Assembly (NCBI GenBank): GCA_018432315.1
Contig: JAHDLB010000018.1
Coordinates: 62,001-126,000 of the forward strand
Length of the DNA: 64,000 bases
DNA from: Anaerolineae bacterium
Lineage (GTDB): Bacteria; Chloroflexota; Anaerolineae; Aggregatilineales; Aggregatilineaceae
Direction: 5' to 3'
The position numbers were made by a program, and so were the translations under genes. Shown here piece by piece: positions 36,870-46,045 of this stretch. The first letter of the stretch is position 1, and every line of letters starts with the position of its first letter. Below the pieces are notes generated by a model. That model did no database searches. It saw nothing but the letters and a program-made list of their open reading frames with translations, and was not told the origin of the DNA.

Positions 36870-37550
36870 ATGACCGAGCTTTTCCTGATTCGACACGCGA
36901 TCAATGACTGGGTGAAGACGGGCCGGCTGGCCGGCTGGACCCCCGGCGTTCACCTGAACCCGGACGGGCAGGCCCAGGCGCGCGCGCTTGGCGAGCGTCT
37001 GGCAACTGTGCCGCTGGCGGCCATCTATTCCAGCCCGCTCGAGCGGACGATTGAAACGGCCCAGGCCATCGCGGCCCACCACCCCACCTTGACCGTCCAG
37101 CCGCTGGACGACATCGGTGAGGTGCGTTACGGACAATGGCAGGGTGCCAAGCTGAGCGCGCTGCGCCGCCAAAAGCTGTGGCACACCGTTCAGATGTATC
37201 CCAGCCGGGCGCACTTCCCCAGCGGCGAAGCCATCCGGCAGGCCCAGGCCCGCGCCGTGAATGCGCTCGAAAACCTGGTGACGCGTCACCCCGGCCAACG
37301 CGTGGCGATCGTCTCCCATAGCGACGTCATCAAGCTGATCGTGGCCCACTACCTGGGCGCGCACATCGATCTCTTCCAGCGCATCGAGATCTCACCCGCC
37401 TCGATCAGCATCGTCCGGTTGGGGTCGGATCGCCCGTACATTACGTGCCTCAACGACACGAGTTTTCTGCCGGTTCGCCGGGCCGAGCCGCCCCCATCCG
37501 GCTTGTGGCACCGGGCGCGGCGGACCGTGCTCGACCGTTTGACACGCTAA
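36870..37550 (+). CDS. Histidine phosphatase (MSMEG_4193-like phosphomutase)
   Basis: A protein of about 226 aa in the phosphoglycerate-mutase-like superfamily. The LIRHA motif has the catalytic His, followed by R-x-x-A-x-x-x-A-x-x-L-A (RALGERLATVPLAAIYSSPLERTIETAQAI) and the second His in VSHSDVIKLIVAHYLG. ATG 36870 gives the usual start; ATG 36849 would add seven residues and sits next to a TATCAT box that may be the -10. In mycobacteria and streptomycetes this subfamily lies next to DUF3090 and SCO1664 genes, and here the same order recurs. The substrate is unknown. Confidence 0.82.
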   Translation: MTELFLIRHAINDWVKTGRLAGWTPGVHLNPDGQAQARALGERLATVPLAAIYSSPLERTIETAQAIAAHHPTLTVQPLDDIGEVRYGQWQGAKLSALRRQKLWHTVQMYPSRAHFPSGEAIRQAQARAVNALENLVTRHPGQRVAIVSHSDVIKLIVAHYLGAHIDLFQRIEISPASISIVRLGSDRPYITCLNDTSFLPVRRAEPPPSGLWHRARRTVLDRLTR

Positions 37551-37585
37551 CCGTTGCAGTCTGTCTTCCGAAGGAATGTGAACGT

Positions 37586-38089
37586 ATGTCGCCTAAGGAA
37601 ATTGAACTCGATCCCGTCGATTTCGTGACCGTGGGTACCGTCGGCCCCAAGGGCCGTCGGCTGTTTCATTTGCAAGCCGGTGCGGGCAGCCAGTTGATCA
37701 CGCTGATCGTAGAAAAAGAACAGGCCCGCGCGCTCTCGGAAGCAGTGACCGAAATGCTCGACGACCTGAACAAGAAATATCCCCAACTGCCCGAATCCGA
37801 GGTGACGCTGTCGAAGTGGAACATGTCCCTGCGCGATCCGCTGGATCCGCTGTTTCGCGTCGCCCAGATGGGTCTGGGATACGACGAGGAACGAAACCTG
37901 ATCGTGCTGGTCGCGCAGGAATTGGTCGCCGAGGACGAAGAGGCCGGCCTCGATCCCGATCCGCAGATCGTGCGGATGTGGGCCACCCGCGAGCAGATGC
38001 GCGCCCTCAGCGAACACGCGCAGCAGATCGTCAAGCAGGGCCGCGCCGATCCAAAGAGCAACGGTCATCTGATTTATTACTGGACGTGA
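37586..38089 (+). CDS. DUF3090 family protein
   Basis: A 167-aa protein of the DUF3090 family: LDPVDFVTVGTVGPKGRRLFHLQA at the start, TLIVEKEQARALSEAV, and C-terminal MWATREQMRALSEHA, GRADPKSNGHLIYYW. Relatives are found in Actinobacteria and Chloroflexota beside SCO1664 and phosphomutase genes; the function is unknown. ATG 37586 is preferred, with GAAGGAA upstream; the frame runs a further 47 codons into the preceding gene. Its TGA overlaps the next ATG by one base (TGATG), so the two are translationally coupled. The C-terminal G-x-L-I-Y-Y-W ending is family-typical. Confidence 0.85.
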   Translation: MSPKEIELDPVDFVTVGTVGPKGRRLFHLQAGAGSQLITLIVEKEQARALSEAVTEMLDDLNKKYPQLPESEVTLSKWNMSLRDPLDPLFRVAQMGLGYDEERNLIVLVAQELVAEDEEAGLDPDPQIVRMWATREQMRALSEHAQQIVKQGRADPKSNGHLIYYWT

Positions 38090-38883
38090 TGAGCGACCAA
38101 TCGCCCCATTCCCCGCAGTCCGATCCGCGCCCCGACGAGTCGCGCGGATCGCCCTCTGCCGCGATTGACATGGCGCGCGCTGAGCGCCTGCTCTCCGAAG
38201 GCGATATCGAGGATGTGCAGGGGATTATGCGGTGGGGCTCGAACTACGCGGCGCTGGTCACGATCCGCGAAGCGGAGCTGGCGGCTACGGCCGTCTACAA
38301 GCCCCAGCGCGGCGAGCGCCCGCTGTGGGATTTTCCGGACGGCACCCTGTGCTACCGCGAAGTCGTGGCGTATATCATCTCCGAGGCGCTGGAATGGCAC
38401 CTCGTCCCGCCCACCGTGCTCCGGGTGGGCCCCCACGGCCTCGGCTCGCTCCAGTTGTTCATCGACCACGATCCTGAAATCAACTACTTCTCGCTTGACG
38501 ACCAGTTCGTGCCCCAGCTCCAACGCTTCGTGATCTTCGACGATCTGATCAACAATGCCGATCGCAAAGGGGGACACCTGCTGCTCGACGCGCGCGGCAA
38601 GCTGTGGGGCATCGACCACGGGCTGGCGCTGAACGCCATGCCCAAGCTCCGCACCGTCATCTGGGAGTTTGCCGGGCACCCGATCCCGCACGACCTGCTG
38701 GCGCCCGTTCAGAAGCTACTCGACCAGCTCGCCACGCCGTCCAGCGATCTGCGGACCCGCATCGACCTCCTGATCGCACGGGAAGAAGTCGACGCGCTAC
38801 AGAAACGGGCGAACCACCTACTGGACTGCCGCCAGTTCCCACAGCCCGGCCCCGGCCCTAATTATCCGTGGCCGCCTGTCTGA
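38089..38883 (+). CDS. SCO1664 family protein (kinase-like fold)
   Basis: A 264-aa protein of the SCO1664 family. After a Ser/Pro-rich N-terminus it has SNYAALVTIREAELAATAVYKPQRGERPLWDFPDGTLCYREVVAY, a pattern like the nucleotide-binding lobe of phosphatidylinositol/protein-kinase-like folds with the Lys of AVYKPQRGERP. The middle has VIFDDLINNADRKGGHLLLD, resembling the H-x-D-x-x-x-x-N catalytic loop of such kinases with N-x-D-R-K-G, and WGIDHGLALN, like the D-F-G/I-D-H-G metal motif. The family is uncharacterised. It overlaps DUF3090 by one base and is the third gene of the trio with the phosphomutase. Confidence 0.8.
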   Translation: MSDQSPHSPQSDPRPDESRGSPSAAIDMARAERLLSEGDIEDVQGIMRWGSNYAALVTIREAELAATAVYKPQRGERPLWDFPDGTLCYREVVAYIISEALEWHLVPPTVLRVGPHGLGSLQLFIDHDPEINYFSLDDQFVPQLQRFVIFDDLINNADRKGGHLLLDARGKLWGIDHGLALNAMPKLRTVIWEFAGHPIPHDLLAPVQKLLDQLATPSSDLRTRIDLLIAREEVDALQKRANHLLDCRQFPQPGPGPNYPWPPV

Positions 38884-38953
38884 ACCGATCGCTGGGTCTG
38901 CCAGTGATTCATGTGAGCCTCTGTTTCACTCTCTCCTGGATAAAGGAGCTACC

Positions 38954-39889
38954 ATGATTGACGAAGTCACCGCACGCGTTCGCCAAAACGTCAAACGGGT
39001 GATCGTGGGCAAGGACGACGTCATCGACCTCATGATGGTCGCCGTGCTCAGCGAGGGGCACATCCTGCTCGAAGATGTCCCTGGCACCGGAAAGACGACG
39101 TTGGCAAAAGCCGTCGCGGCGTCGCTTGGCTGTACGTTCCGCCGCATCCAGTTCACGCCCGACCTGCTGCCCAGTGACGTGACGGGCATCAACTATTTCA
39201 ACCAGAAGACGCAAACCTTTGAGTTTCGCCCTGGGCCCATTCTCAGCCAAGTGGTGCTCGCCGACGAGATCAATCGCGCCACGCCCCGCACGCAGAGCGC
39301 CCTGCTCGAAGGCATGCAGGAACGCCAGATGACGATCGACGGTGAGACGCACCGCCTGCCCCGCCCCTTCCTGGTCCTGGCGACGCAAAACCCTATCGAG
39401 CTGGAAGGGACCTTTCCCCTGCCCGAGGCACAGCTCGACCGTTTTCTGATGCGCGTCGCGCTCGGCTATCCGTCCGAGGAAGAGGAAAATCACATCCTGC
39501 AGCGCTTCCGCCTCGACGATCCGCTGGACGACCTGCAACCGGTAACCGATCCGGGAACCGTCACCGACCTGATCCGGCAGGTTCGCGAGATCCACGTCGC
39601 CGAAGCGGTCCAGAATTACGTGGTCAGTGTCATTCGCAGCACCCGCACCCACGACGAGATCGATCTGGGCGCCAGCCCACGGGCCGCGCTGGCACTGTAT
39701 CGCACCGCCCAGGCCAGGGCCGCCGTCAACGGGCAGGACTATGTGCTGCCGGACGACGTCAAGTTCCTGGCGCCCTACGTCCTCACGCACCGCATCCAGA
39801 TCAACCCACAGACCCGGCTGCGCGGTCGGCGGCCCGAGGACGTCGTGATCGATCTGGTCGACACGGTGCCGGTGCCGGTCGAGCATTGA
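38954..39889 (+). CDS. MoxR family AAA+ ATPase
   Basis: A 311-aa MoxR ATPase: Walker A EDVPGTGKTTLAKA (residues ~42-55), Walker B QVVLADEINRATPRTQSALLEGM, sensor 1 in LATQNPIELEGTFPLPEAQLDRF, sensor 2 region GASPRAALALYRTAQARA. MoxR proteins act as chaperones that activate or assemble a partner, usually a von Willebrand A or DUF58 protein in the same operon. Here DUF58 and DUF4129 genes follow at once. ATAAAGGAG precedes the ATG. It is well conserved and intact. Confidence 0.95.
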   Translation: MIDEVTARVRQNVKRVIVGKDDVIDLMMVAVLSEGHILLEDVPGTGKTTLAKAVAASLGCTFRRIQFTPDLLPSDVTGINYFNQKTQTFEFRPGPILSQVVLADEINRATPRTQSALLEGMQERQMTIDGETHRLPRPFLVLATQNPIELEGTFPLPEAQLDRFLMRVALGYPSEEEENHILQRFRLDDPLDDLQPVTDPGTVTDLIRQVREIHVAEAVQNYVVSVIRSTRTHDEIDLGASPRAALALYRTAQARAAVNGQDYVLPDDVKFLAPYVLTHRIQINPQTRLRGRRPEDVVIDLVDTVPVPVEH

Positions 39890-39902
39890 CGGGAGCGTTG
39901 GC

Positions 39903-41321
39903 ATGGGGTTCTTCGACTTCGAGAGCGCCGAACGGGCGGAACTGAGCACGCAGCCCATCCAAGGGCGTGGCGATACGCTGCGGGCGCTGCTCGATCACCG
40001 GTGGCTGAACTTCGCGGTTATCATTTTCTTCATCGCCGTCATCGGCCAGATCACCGAGTTGCTCGCCGTCGTCGCCTTCATGCTGATCATCGTGTTCGTG
40101 GCCTGGCTGTGGAGCCGCAGCTCACTGCGCGGCCTCGTCTACGTGCGCCGGTTCCCCTATCGCCGCTTCTTCCCCGACGAGCAGTTCGACATCCAGATCA
40201 CGGTCGAGAACCGCAAGCTGCTGCCGATCTCCTGGCTTCAGGTCGAGGACGAATGGCCGGTCCACATCGGCCCGGCAAATGACAGCGCCATCCCGATCTC
40301 GGAAGACGATCCGGACCAGGGATACCTGATCAACACCTACTCGCTGCGCTGGTACGAGCGCATCCGCCGCCACGTCACGCTCGAAACCCGCCAGCGTGGC
40401 GTGTTCCAGATCGGCCCGGCGCACCTGCTCTCCGGCGATCCGTTCAGCCTGTTCGATCGCAAAATCAAGCTGGAGGATCGCCACGAAGTCGTGGTCGTCT
40501 ACCCGCGCATCAAGTCGCTGCCAGAGCTGGGCCTTCCGCTCAAAGACCCGTTCGGCGACCACCGGGTTCAGCGCCGCCTGTTCGAGGATCCCAACCGGAC
40601 GATGGGCATCCGCGACTACGCGCCGCACGACAGTTTTCGCCACGTCCACTGGAAGGCCACCGCCCACACCGGCGCGCTGAAAACGCGCGTCTACGAGCCG
40701 ACGCGGAGCCTGCGTACCGTGCTGTGCCTGAACGTCGCCACCTTCGAGCGCTACTGGCGCGGCGTCTGGCCCGCCATGCTCGAATACGAGATGGAGGTGG
40801 CCGCCTCGCTCGCCAGTTGGGGCCTCGCTAACGGGCACTCCGTCGGCATGATCGCCAACGGCACGCTCGCCCACGCCGACCAGCCCTTTCGCATCCCTCC
40901 GGGGCGCAACGCGGATCAACTGACGAATATCCTGCAAGCCCTGGCCGCGGTAAGCTATTTCGTCAGTTCCAATTTCGACCGGTTCTTGATCGAGGAAAGC
41001 CCGCGCCTGCCCTGGGGCGCCACGCTGGTGCTGATCACCCCGTTCATGAACGAGGCCATCGCTGCGACGATTCTCCGCCTGCGCGACAGCGGTCGCCGGC
41101 TGGTCCTGATCGGGCTGGGCAAGCAGGAGCCGCCGCCCATCCCCGGCGTGCTGACCTACCACCTCCCCATCGCTGGTGACGAGCCACAGCTCCCCGATCC
41201 CGATGACGCCGGGACCGGCGAAGCCGAACTTCCCGAGAACCTGACACCCCGCCAGCGGTACCTGCTGCGCCGCGCCAGAGAGGAGGCCGCCCATGCAGCC
41301 GAGTCCGGTGATCCGGCGTAA
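39903..41321 (+). CDS. DUF58 domain-containing membrane protein
   Basis: A 472-aa protein with two adjacent helices (residues ~38-72), then a beta-rich segment and the DUF58 domain: the G-D-P-F-x-L-F-x-x-R-x-K motif (SGDPFSLFDRKIKL), YPRIKSLPE and the near-invariant GIRDYAPHDSFRHVHWKATA. DUF58 proteins are partners of MoxR ATPases and often bind metal through a vWA-like MIDAS. It sits 13 bases after moxR and overlaps the next gene by 29 bases, in one operon. The C-terminus is Pro/acidic. Confidence 0.92.
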   Translation: MGFFDFESAERAELSTQPIQGRGDTLRALLDHRWLNFAVIIFFIAVIGQITELLAVVAFMLIIVFVAWLWSRSSLRGLVYVRRFPYRRFFPDEQFDIQITVENRKLLPISWLQVEDEWPVHIGPANDSAIPISEDDPDQGYLINTYSLRWYERIRRHVTLETRQRGVFQIGPAHLLSGDPFSLFDRKIKLEDRHEVVVVYPRIKSLPELGLPLKDPFGDHRVQRRLFEDPNRTMGIRDYAPHDSFRHVHWKATAHTGALKTRVYEPTRSLRTVLCLNVATFERYWRGVWPAMLEYEMEVAASLASWGLANGHSVGMIANGTLAHADQPFRIPPGRNADQLTNILQALAAVSYFVSSNFDRFLIEESPRLPWGATLVLITPFMNEAIAATILRLRDSGRRLVLIGLGKQEPPPIPGVLTYHLPIAGDEPQLPDPDDAGTGEAELPENLTPRQRYLLRRAREEAAHAAESGDPA

Positions 41322-42753
41322 GGCGCGGCCCATCAACTGGCGCCAGGAATACCTGCACCTGGCCGTGATCGCCATGACCGCCTGCTGGATGGCCGGATGG
41401 GTCGCGCTCACGCTGCGCTGGTTCATGGACATCAGCCTCGCGACCGCGCTGGGCATCACCGCGGCTCACCTGCTCGCCAGCATGGCCTTTGTCCGAATCG
41501 CCATGCACCGATCCATTTCCAGCCGCCTCACGTTCGCCGGCGCGCTCGTCCTCATGTGGCTGGCCGCGGGCCTGACCGCGCTGCTGATGCCCTCCCTGGC
41601 CCGAGCTTACGGCGGCGAGGACCCGCTGACCCTCGCCAACCTCTTCCGGATCGACGAACAGCAGCAGGTCCCCGCCGGGCCGCTGATCGTGATCTGGATC
41701 ATGCTTCTGTGGTGGCGGGGTTACCAGCTAGGGGTCGCCTACATGACGCTCGTGCGGGCGAGCTTTGGCCTGCGCCTGGGGATTCTTTCCTTCCTGCTGG
41801 TGTCGCTGTTTGCCGGGCGTTCGCTGCGTGCCGACCTTCTCGCGCTCGTGCCGTTTTTCTTCTTCTTCGGCCTGCTGGGGTCCAGCCTGGCACGCGCCGA
41901 CAGCCTTTCCCTGGACCGTGCGCGCCGGGTCACGACATTTGGCCGAGGGTGGATGGTGTCGCTGTTCCTGCTGACAGTCGCTGTGACAGTCATTGGGTAT
42001 ACCGCGGCCCTGACCCTCACCGGCATGGAAACCGGCCACCTCGCCAAGACCCTCGCCGACCTGGGCAGAGGCGCGATCCTGCTCCTGTTCGTGATCGCGT
42101 CGCCGGTCCTCTATGCAGTCCAGGCCGGCTACGATTTCATCGCGTCCATCCTGCCGGAGAGCACACGCGGGGAGACGGTCGAAGTCGTCACCGGGCATGG
42201 TTCAGGCGGCGGAATCAACGCCCCCTGGCTGTCGGACATCTTCGGGATGCTGACCAACGCCTTCCTGATCGCCATCGGCGCGCTCATCGTCGGCGCGCTG
42301 CTGGCGTTCGTCTGGTTTCTGCTGGTCGCCCGCAGCGAGCGCAAGAACCAGGACGACCTGGAAGAACGTGAATCCCTGGGAACGGGCGAGGTCGTCGGCG
42401 GCTTGCGCCAGAGCCTGCGCGACGGCTGGCGGCGGCTGGCGGATGCCCTGCGCCTGTTCCGGCAGTTCGGCCTGGGCCAGGACCTCTTCGCCGCGCTGAC
42501 CATCCGGCGGATTTACCTGCGCATGGAAAAACTGGCCGGCGCGCGGGGATTTCCACGTGGGCTGGCCGAAACGCCGTATGAATACCGGCAGGCTCTCTAC
42601 CAGGCATTTCCCGGCTGTGGCGAGGATATCCAGCGCATCACCGCCGCCTACATCGCCGTTCGCTATGGCGACGTCCCCGAAAGCGCCGGCGAGTTGGAAA
42701 CCGTTCGCGCGGCCTGGGAGCGCGTTCACGCCGCCCCGGAACCCTCGCCATAA
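41293..42753 (+). CDS. DUF4129 domain membrane protein of MoxR operon
   Basis: A 486-aa protein with about eight hydrophobic helices (residues ~20-370), usually seen in the membrane component of MoxR-DUF58 operons. It has a C-terminal DUF4129 segment (ETPYEYRQALYQAFPGCGEDIQRITAAYIAVRYG). In other genomes the membrane protein carries an extracytoplasmic transglutaminase domain; no Cys-His-Asp transglutaminase triad is evident here. The start ATG lies within the end of the DUF58 gene (29-base overlap). A hairpin without a long T-run follows the stop. Confidence 0.8.
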   Translation: MQPSPVIRRKARPINWRQEYLHLAVIAMTACWMAGWVALTLRWFMDISLATALGITAAHLLASMAFVRIAMHRSISSRLTFAGALVLMWLAAGLTALLMPSLARAYGGEDPLTLANLFRIDEQQQVPAGPLIVIWIMLLWWRGYQLGVAYMTLVRASFGLRLGILSFLLVSLFAGRSLRADLLALVPFFFFFGLLGSSLARADSLSLDRARRVTTFGRGWMVSLFLLTVAVTVIGYTAALTLTGMETGHLAKTLADLGRGAILLLFVIASPVLYAVQAGYDFIASILPESTRGETVEVVTGHGSGGGINAPWLSDIFGMLTNAFLIAIGALIVGALLAFVWFLLVARSERKNQDDLEERESLGTGEVVGGLRQSLRDGWRRLADALRLFRQFGLGQDLFAALTIRRIYLRMEKLAGARGFPRGLAETPYEYRQALYQAFPGCGEDIQRITAAYIAVRYGDVPESAGELETVRAAWERVHAAPEPSP

Positions 42754-42767
42754 TCGCGCCAAACGAA

Positions 42768-42794
42768 AGGGACACCCTGCTGCAGGATGTCCCT
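42768..42794. terminator. Hairpin between converging DUF4129 and TPR genes
   Basis: AGGGACA (42768-42774) pairs with TGTCCCT (42788-42794) with CCTG/CAGG inside. It has no strong T-run, so it is a terminator-like element of moderate quality. Confidence 0.5.
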
Positions 42795-42818
42795 CAATGA
42801 TCCGGCTGCGCGGCAGGC

Positions 42819-45239
42819 TTACGGCACGCGCGGCGCCAGCCCTGCCTGTGGCGTTGCGCTCGGCGTTGGCTCCACCGGTGCCGGCGTCGGAGTCGGTGTT
42901 GGCGTTGCACTGGCCGGAACAGCGGTTGGCGAAGGCTCGCCGCCATCCTCCGGCTCCTCGGGTTCTGGCTCGTCAGCCGGCAGCGCCTCTTCGCCAAGCT
43001 CCTCGACGACCTGCTGGGCGATATCGACCACGCGGCGCTCGAATGCGTCGTCGACGAAGGGATAGCCGTACCGCGTGTGCCACAGCATCACCCACTCGAA
43101 CTCGTTCAGCGCCGGGACCGGTTCGGCCAGCTCGGCCAGCAGCAGCCCGCGGAAATAGTGATCGACTGCCCGCTGCCGGATGGCGAGCGCCTGGTCGATA
43201 TCGTTCAGCGCCAGGCGCAGTTCGAGATCGCGCTCGTCGTCGTCCAACGACCGGTTGCGCATGGTCAGCCAGTAGCGCGCCTGCCCGCGATACGAGTACG
43301 CGTCGGCGCGCTGTGCGTCCGACGCCAGCGCCGTGATCAGCGCGTCGTCCAACTCCGCGAACATGTCGCGGTAATCGCACGACAGCTCGTCGGGATAAAA
43401 CGTGCACAACTCGACGAGGGCCCTGGCCTTCAGGAGCCGGTACGACGCCTTCTCCGGCTCGTCGACCAACAGTTGCTCCACGCGATTCAGTCCGCTGGCA
43501 TACTCGCCCAGCCGGAAATCGATCTCGGCCAGGGTGAGATTCACGGCAGAATCCACCGCGTGATCGCCGCTCGGCACGACACGCCGCAAGTCCGCACGTG
43601 CATCCAACAATCGCCCCTGCCGGTAGAACAGATCGCCCCGGATGCGGTACGCCTCCTGCACCACGTCCGCCGCCTCGTTCGACAGATCGGCCTGCGCCGT
43701 CAGAATGTGGTTCAGAGCTGTCTCCGCCATCCGGTAGTTGCCCTCACCCACCCGCGCGCGTGCCAGCAGCAGGTATCCCAGTGGATCGCCGGGATAGTAC
43801 AGCAGCAGTGTTTGCGCGCTCAGCACGGCAAGTCCATACCGCGCCTGCCGGGACTCCTCGTCGCCCGGCGATTGCTCGGCCAACATCAGGGTCGTCCTGG
43901 CCTGCAATTGGAGCGCCATCTGGGATGCCGGCTCGACATACAGCGCCTGCCGGATGACATCCAGCGCGGTATTCGCCTGCCCGTTTGCCAGCTCGATCTC
44001 CGCCAACATGATCAGCAGGTTGACATCCCCCGGTGACTCGGTCAGCGCGGCATTGATCGTGCTCCACGCGGTGGCGATCTGCCCCTGGGCCAGCTCGACG
44101 CGCGCCTTGGTCACGCTCGCGGGCACGAGCTTGGGATCGGCGGCCAGGGCGCGGCTGCTCCAACTGAGCGCGCTGTTCAGCTTGCCGCCCCCCTGCAAAT
44201 AGGACACGTGCGCCAGCCCCGCAAAAATCAGCGGCGAGTCCTGGCACGAGCTAAACCGCGCGTTCGGCGGCTGGTACGCCAGCGCCTCGGTGAGAATGCG
44301 CTCGGCCCTGTTGAGATCTGCCGGGTTACCTTTCTCCGCGTGACTCAGGGCCTCGTAATACACGACTGCCGGATAGCAGTGGTCGCCCGACAGGACGTGT
44401 TCGGCTTCCAACGTCCCCACTGCCAGATCGTACTCGCCCACCGAATAGTAGTTCACAGCGTCTTGAATCGCGTTGGCAACTGCAGCATCGACGCGCGGGT
44501 AGATCGCCGTCGGGCGAAACTCGAACGCGCTCCCCGCAGCAACGCCACGCGGCAAGCCCGCCGGAGTGCTCGTCAGGATCGCTGCAACTTCGAGCGGCAG
44601 AGGGGTCGGCGTTGCGCCGCCGGGTGTCGGCGTCAGGGTCAGCGTCGGGGTTGCGCTCGGCACGCGGGTCGCCAGGGCCGCCACCTCGGTGCCATCGTCG
44701 CCATCCAGCACGCCCAGCGCGGCCAGCAGCACCACCAGGCCGATCACGGCTCCCACCACCACGACCGCCACCGTGGCGTAGGTCGCCCGGCGCAGACGCT
44801 CCGCGCCGCCCTCGCCATACCGCCGCCGTCGTTTTGGCGCCCAGGTGATATTCAAAGCATCCGGCGGCTCGGAGGAATGGCGCCGCAGGATATCGTCGAG
44901 CGCCGGCTGCAATCGCGTGAACTTATCCTCGGCCAGGACCGGAATGCTGCCTGCCGTCTCCGCGCCACCCTCCTGGACGGGCGCGCCTACCTCGACCCCT
45001 AACGCCCGCAGCCCCTTGATAGCGTGCTCGTTGTTGGGATTCAAGGCCAGCAGTTGCTTGAGGCAAAACCGGCGCTCTTTATTATCCCGTGCCACGCTGC
45101 TCAACCACAGCCACGCGGTTTCGTTCTCCGGATCGAGCTGGATCGCGCGCTGAAGCAATTCTCGAGCAGCTTCGGGCTGGCTATTCCGCGCCGCGGCAAT
45201 ACCTTGTTGCAGGAGCTGTTTCGCGTGTTCTTGCGCCAT
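42819..45239 (-). CDS. Membrane-anchored TPR protein, TPRs on both sides of the membrane
   Basis: An 806-aa protein. Residues ~1-85 carry two TPRs (EAARELLQRAIQLDPENETAWLWL) that lie in the cytoplasm. A single helix (VAVVVVGAVIGLVVLLAALGV, about 157-178) follows, then a Thr/Pro-rich linker (TPTLTLTPTPGG), and residues ~250-730 contain many extracytoplasmic TPR-like helical pairs. The last ~70 residues are again acidic and Pro/Thr-rich. The order of solute-like features suggests a scaffold for envelope protein complexes; no enzymatic motif is seen. A candidate promoter (TTGTGA, 18 bases, TACAAT) lies in the divergent region upstream, shared with thpR. Confidence 0.78.
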   Translation of the reverse strand: MAQEHAKQLLQQGIAAARNSQPEAARELLQRAIQLDPENETAWLWLSSVARDNKERRFCLKQLLALNPNNEHAIKGLRALGVEVGAPVQEGGAETAGSIPVLAEDKFTRLQPALDDILRRHSSEPPDALNITWAPKRRRRYGEGGAERLRRATYATVAVVVVGAVIGLVVLLAALGVLDGDDGTEVAALATRVPSATPTLTLTPTPGGATPTPLPLEVAAILTSTPAGLPRGVAAGSAFEFRPTAIYPRVDAAVANAIQDAVNYYSVGEYDLAVGTLEAEHVLSGDHCYPAVVYYEALSHAEKGNPADLNRAERILTEALAYQPPNARFSSCQDSPLIFAGLAHVSYLQGGGKLNSALSWSSRALAADPKLVPASVTKARVELAQGQIATAWSTINAALTESPGDVNLLIMLAEIELANGQANTALDVIRQALYVEPASQMALQLQARTTLMLAEQSPGDEESRQARYGLAVLSAQTLLLYYPGDPLGYLLLARARVGEGNYRMAETALNHILTAQADLSNEAADVVQEAYRIRGDLFYRQGRLLDARADLRRVVPSGDHAVDSAVNLTLAEIDFRLGEYASGLNRVEQLLVDEPEKASYRLLKARALVELCTFYPDELSCDYRDMFAELDDALITALASDAQRADAYSYRGQARYWLTMRNRSLDDDERDLELRLALNDIDQALAIRQRAVDHYFRGLLLAELAEPVPALNEFEWVMLWHTRYGYPFVDDAFERRVVDIAQQVVEELGEEALPADEPEPEEPEDGGEPSPTAVPASATPTPTPTPAPVEPTPSATPQAGLAPRVP

Positions 45240-45324
45240 AAATAATCAACCCTGGGCTATGATCGGACCATGGGCTCATTGTACAACAACATTGTCTTCA
45301 CTCACAATTCATCATATGATCCAG

Positions 45325-45353
45325 GCGACAGGGGTACGCCCCTGCGTTATACT
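45325..45353 (+). promoter_or_regulatory. Promoter for thpR with palindrome between -35 and -10
   Basis: GCGACA (45325-45330), 17 bases, TATACT (45348-45353). CAGGGGTACGCCCCTG (45329-45344) is a perfect inverted repeat inside the spacer, as in an operator. Confidence 0.5.
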
Positions 45354-45401
45354 CGTGAGCGGATATTCTGACAATTCTTTGATGTTTTGGATAGGACACA
45401 C

Positions 45402-46001
45402 ATGACAGAGACATGGCGACTTTTCATCGCGCTCGAGCTGCCGTCCGAGGTCAAGGATGGGTTGGAAGCGATCCGGGCCCGGCTGGTCCGCCAGGCCCCG
45501 CCGCGCACCGTCCGCTGGGTTCAGCCGGACAGCATTCACCTCACGCTCAAATTCCTGGGCGATGTCCCGGTCGCGCGGCGCGACGAGCTTCAGGCCGCGC
45601 TCCAGGCGGCGGTGGTCAACCACGCACCGTTCCCGGTCACGGCGGGGGGCCTGGGCTGCTTCCCGAACGCCCGGCGACCGCGCGTCGTATGGGTGGGCAT
45701 TCGCGAAGACGCCGGCGCGCTCGAGGCGCTGCGTGATTCGGTCGAGCAACACGTCGCACCATTGGGATTCCCCACGGAGAACAGGCCGTTCACCCCTCAT
45801 TTGACGCTGGGTCGCGTCAACCGCGACGCCAGCCGGTCCGACGTTCAGAAGCTGGGCGGCCTCATCTCGGCCACCGCGCTCGGCGATCTGCACACCTGGC
45901 CGGTGACTGCCATCAGTTTGATGCGCAGCGAATTGAAGCCCACCGGCGCCGTGTATACGGCGTTGTATCACGCCGCGCTCCGCTCTCGCTCTGATGTCTA
46001 G
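45402..46001 (+). CDS. thpR: RNA 2',3'-cyclic phosphodiesterase
   Basis: A 199-aa 2H-phosphoesterase. Both His-x-Thr-x motifs are present: HLTLKFLG and HLTLGRV, with LFIALELP at the start. ThpR opens 2',3'-cyclic phosphates in RNA and can ligate tRNA halves in vitro. ATG 45402 is preferred over ATG 45387 as it gives the usual MTETWRLFIALE and a GGATAGGA site upstream. It is followed by rsfS on the same strand (44-59 bases, depending on the rsfS start), and may be co-transcribed with it. Confidence 0.9.
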   Translation: MTETWRLFIALELPSEVKDGLEAIRARLVRQAPPRTVRWVQPDSIHLTLKFLGDVPVARRDELQAALQAAVVNHAPFPVTAGGLGCFPNARRPRVVWVGIREDAGALEALRDSVEQHVAPLGFPTENRPFTPHLTLGRVNRDASRSDVQKLGGLISATALGDLHTWPVTAISLMRSELKPTGAVYTALYHAALRSRSDV

Positions 46002-46045
46002 TTCTGAAGGCTGTGCTACAATCAGGATCACAATCTGTTCAAGAG

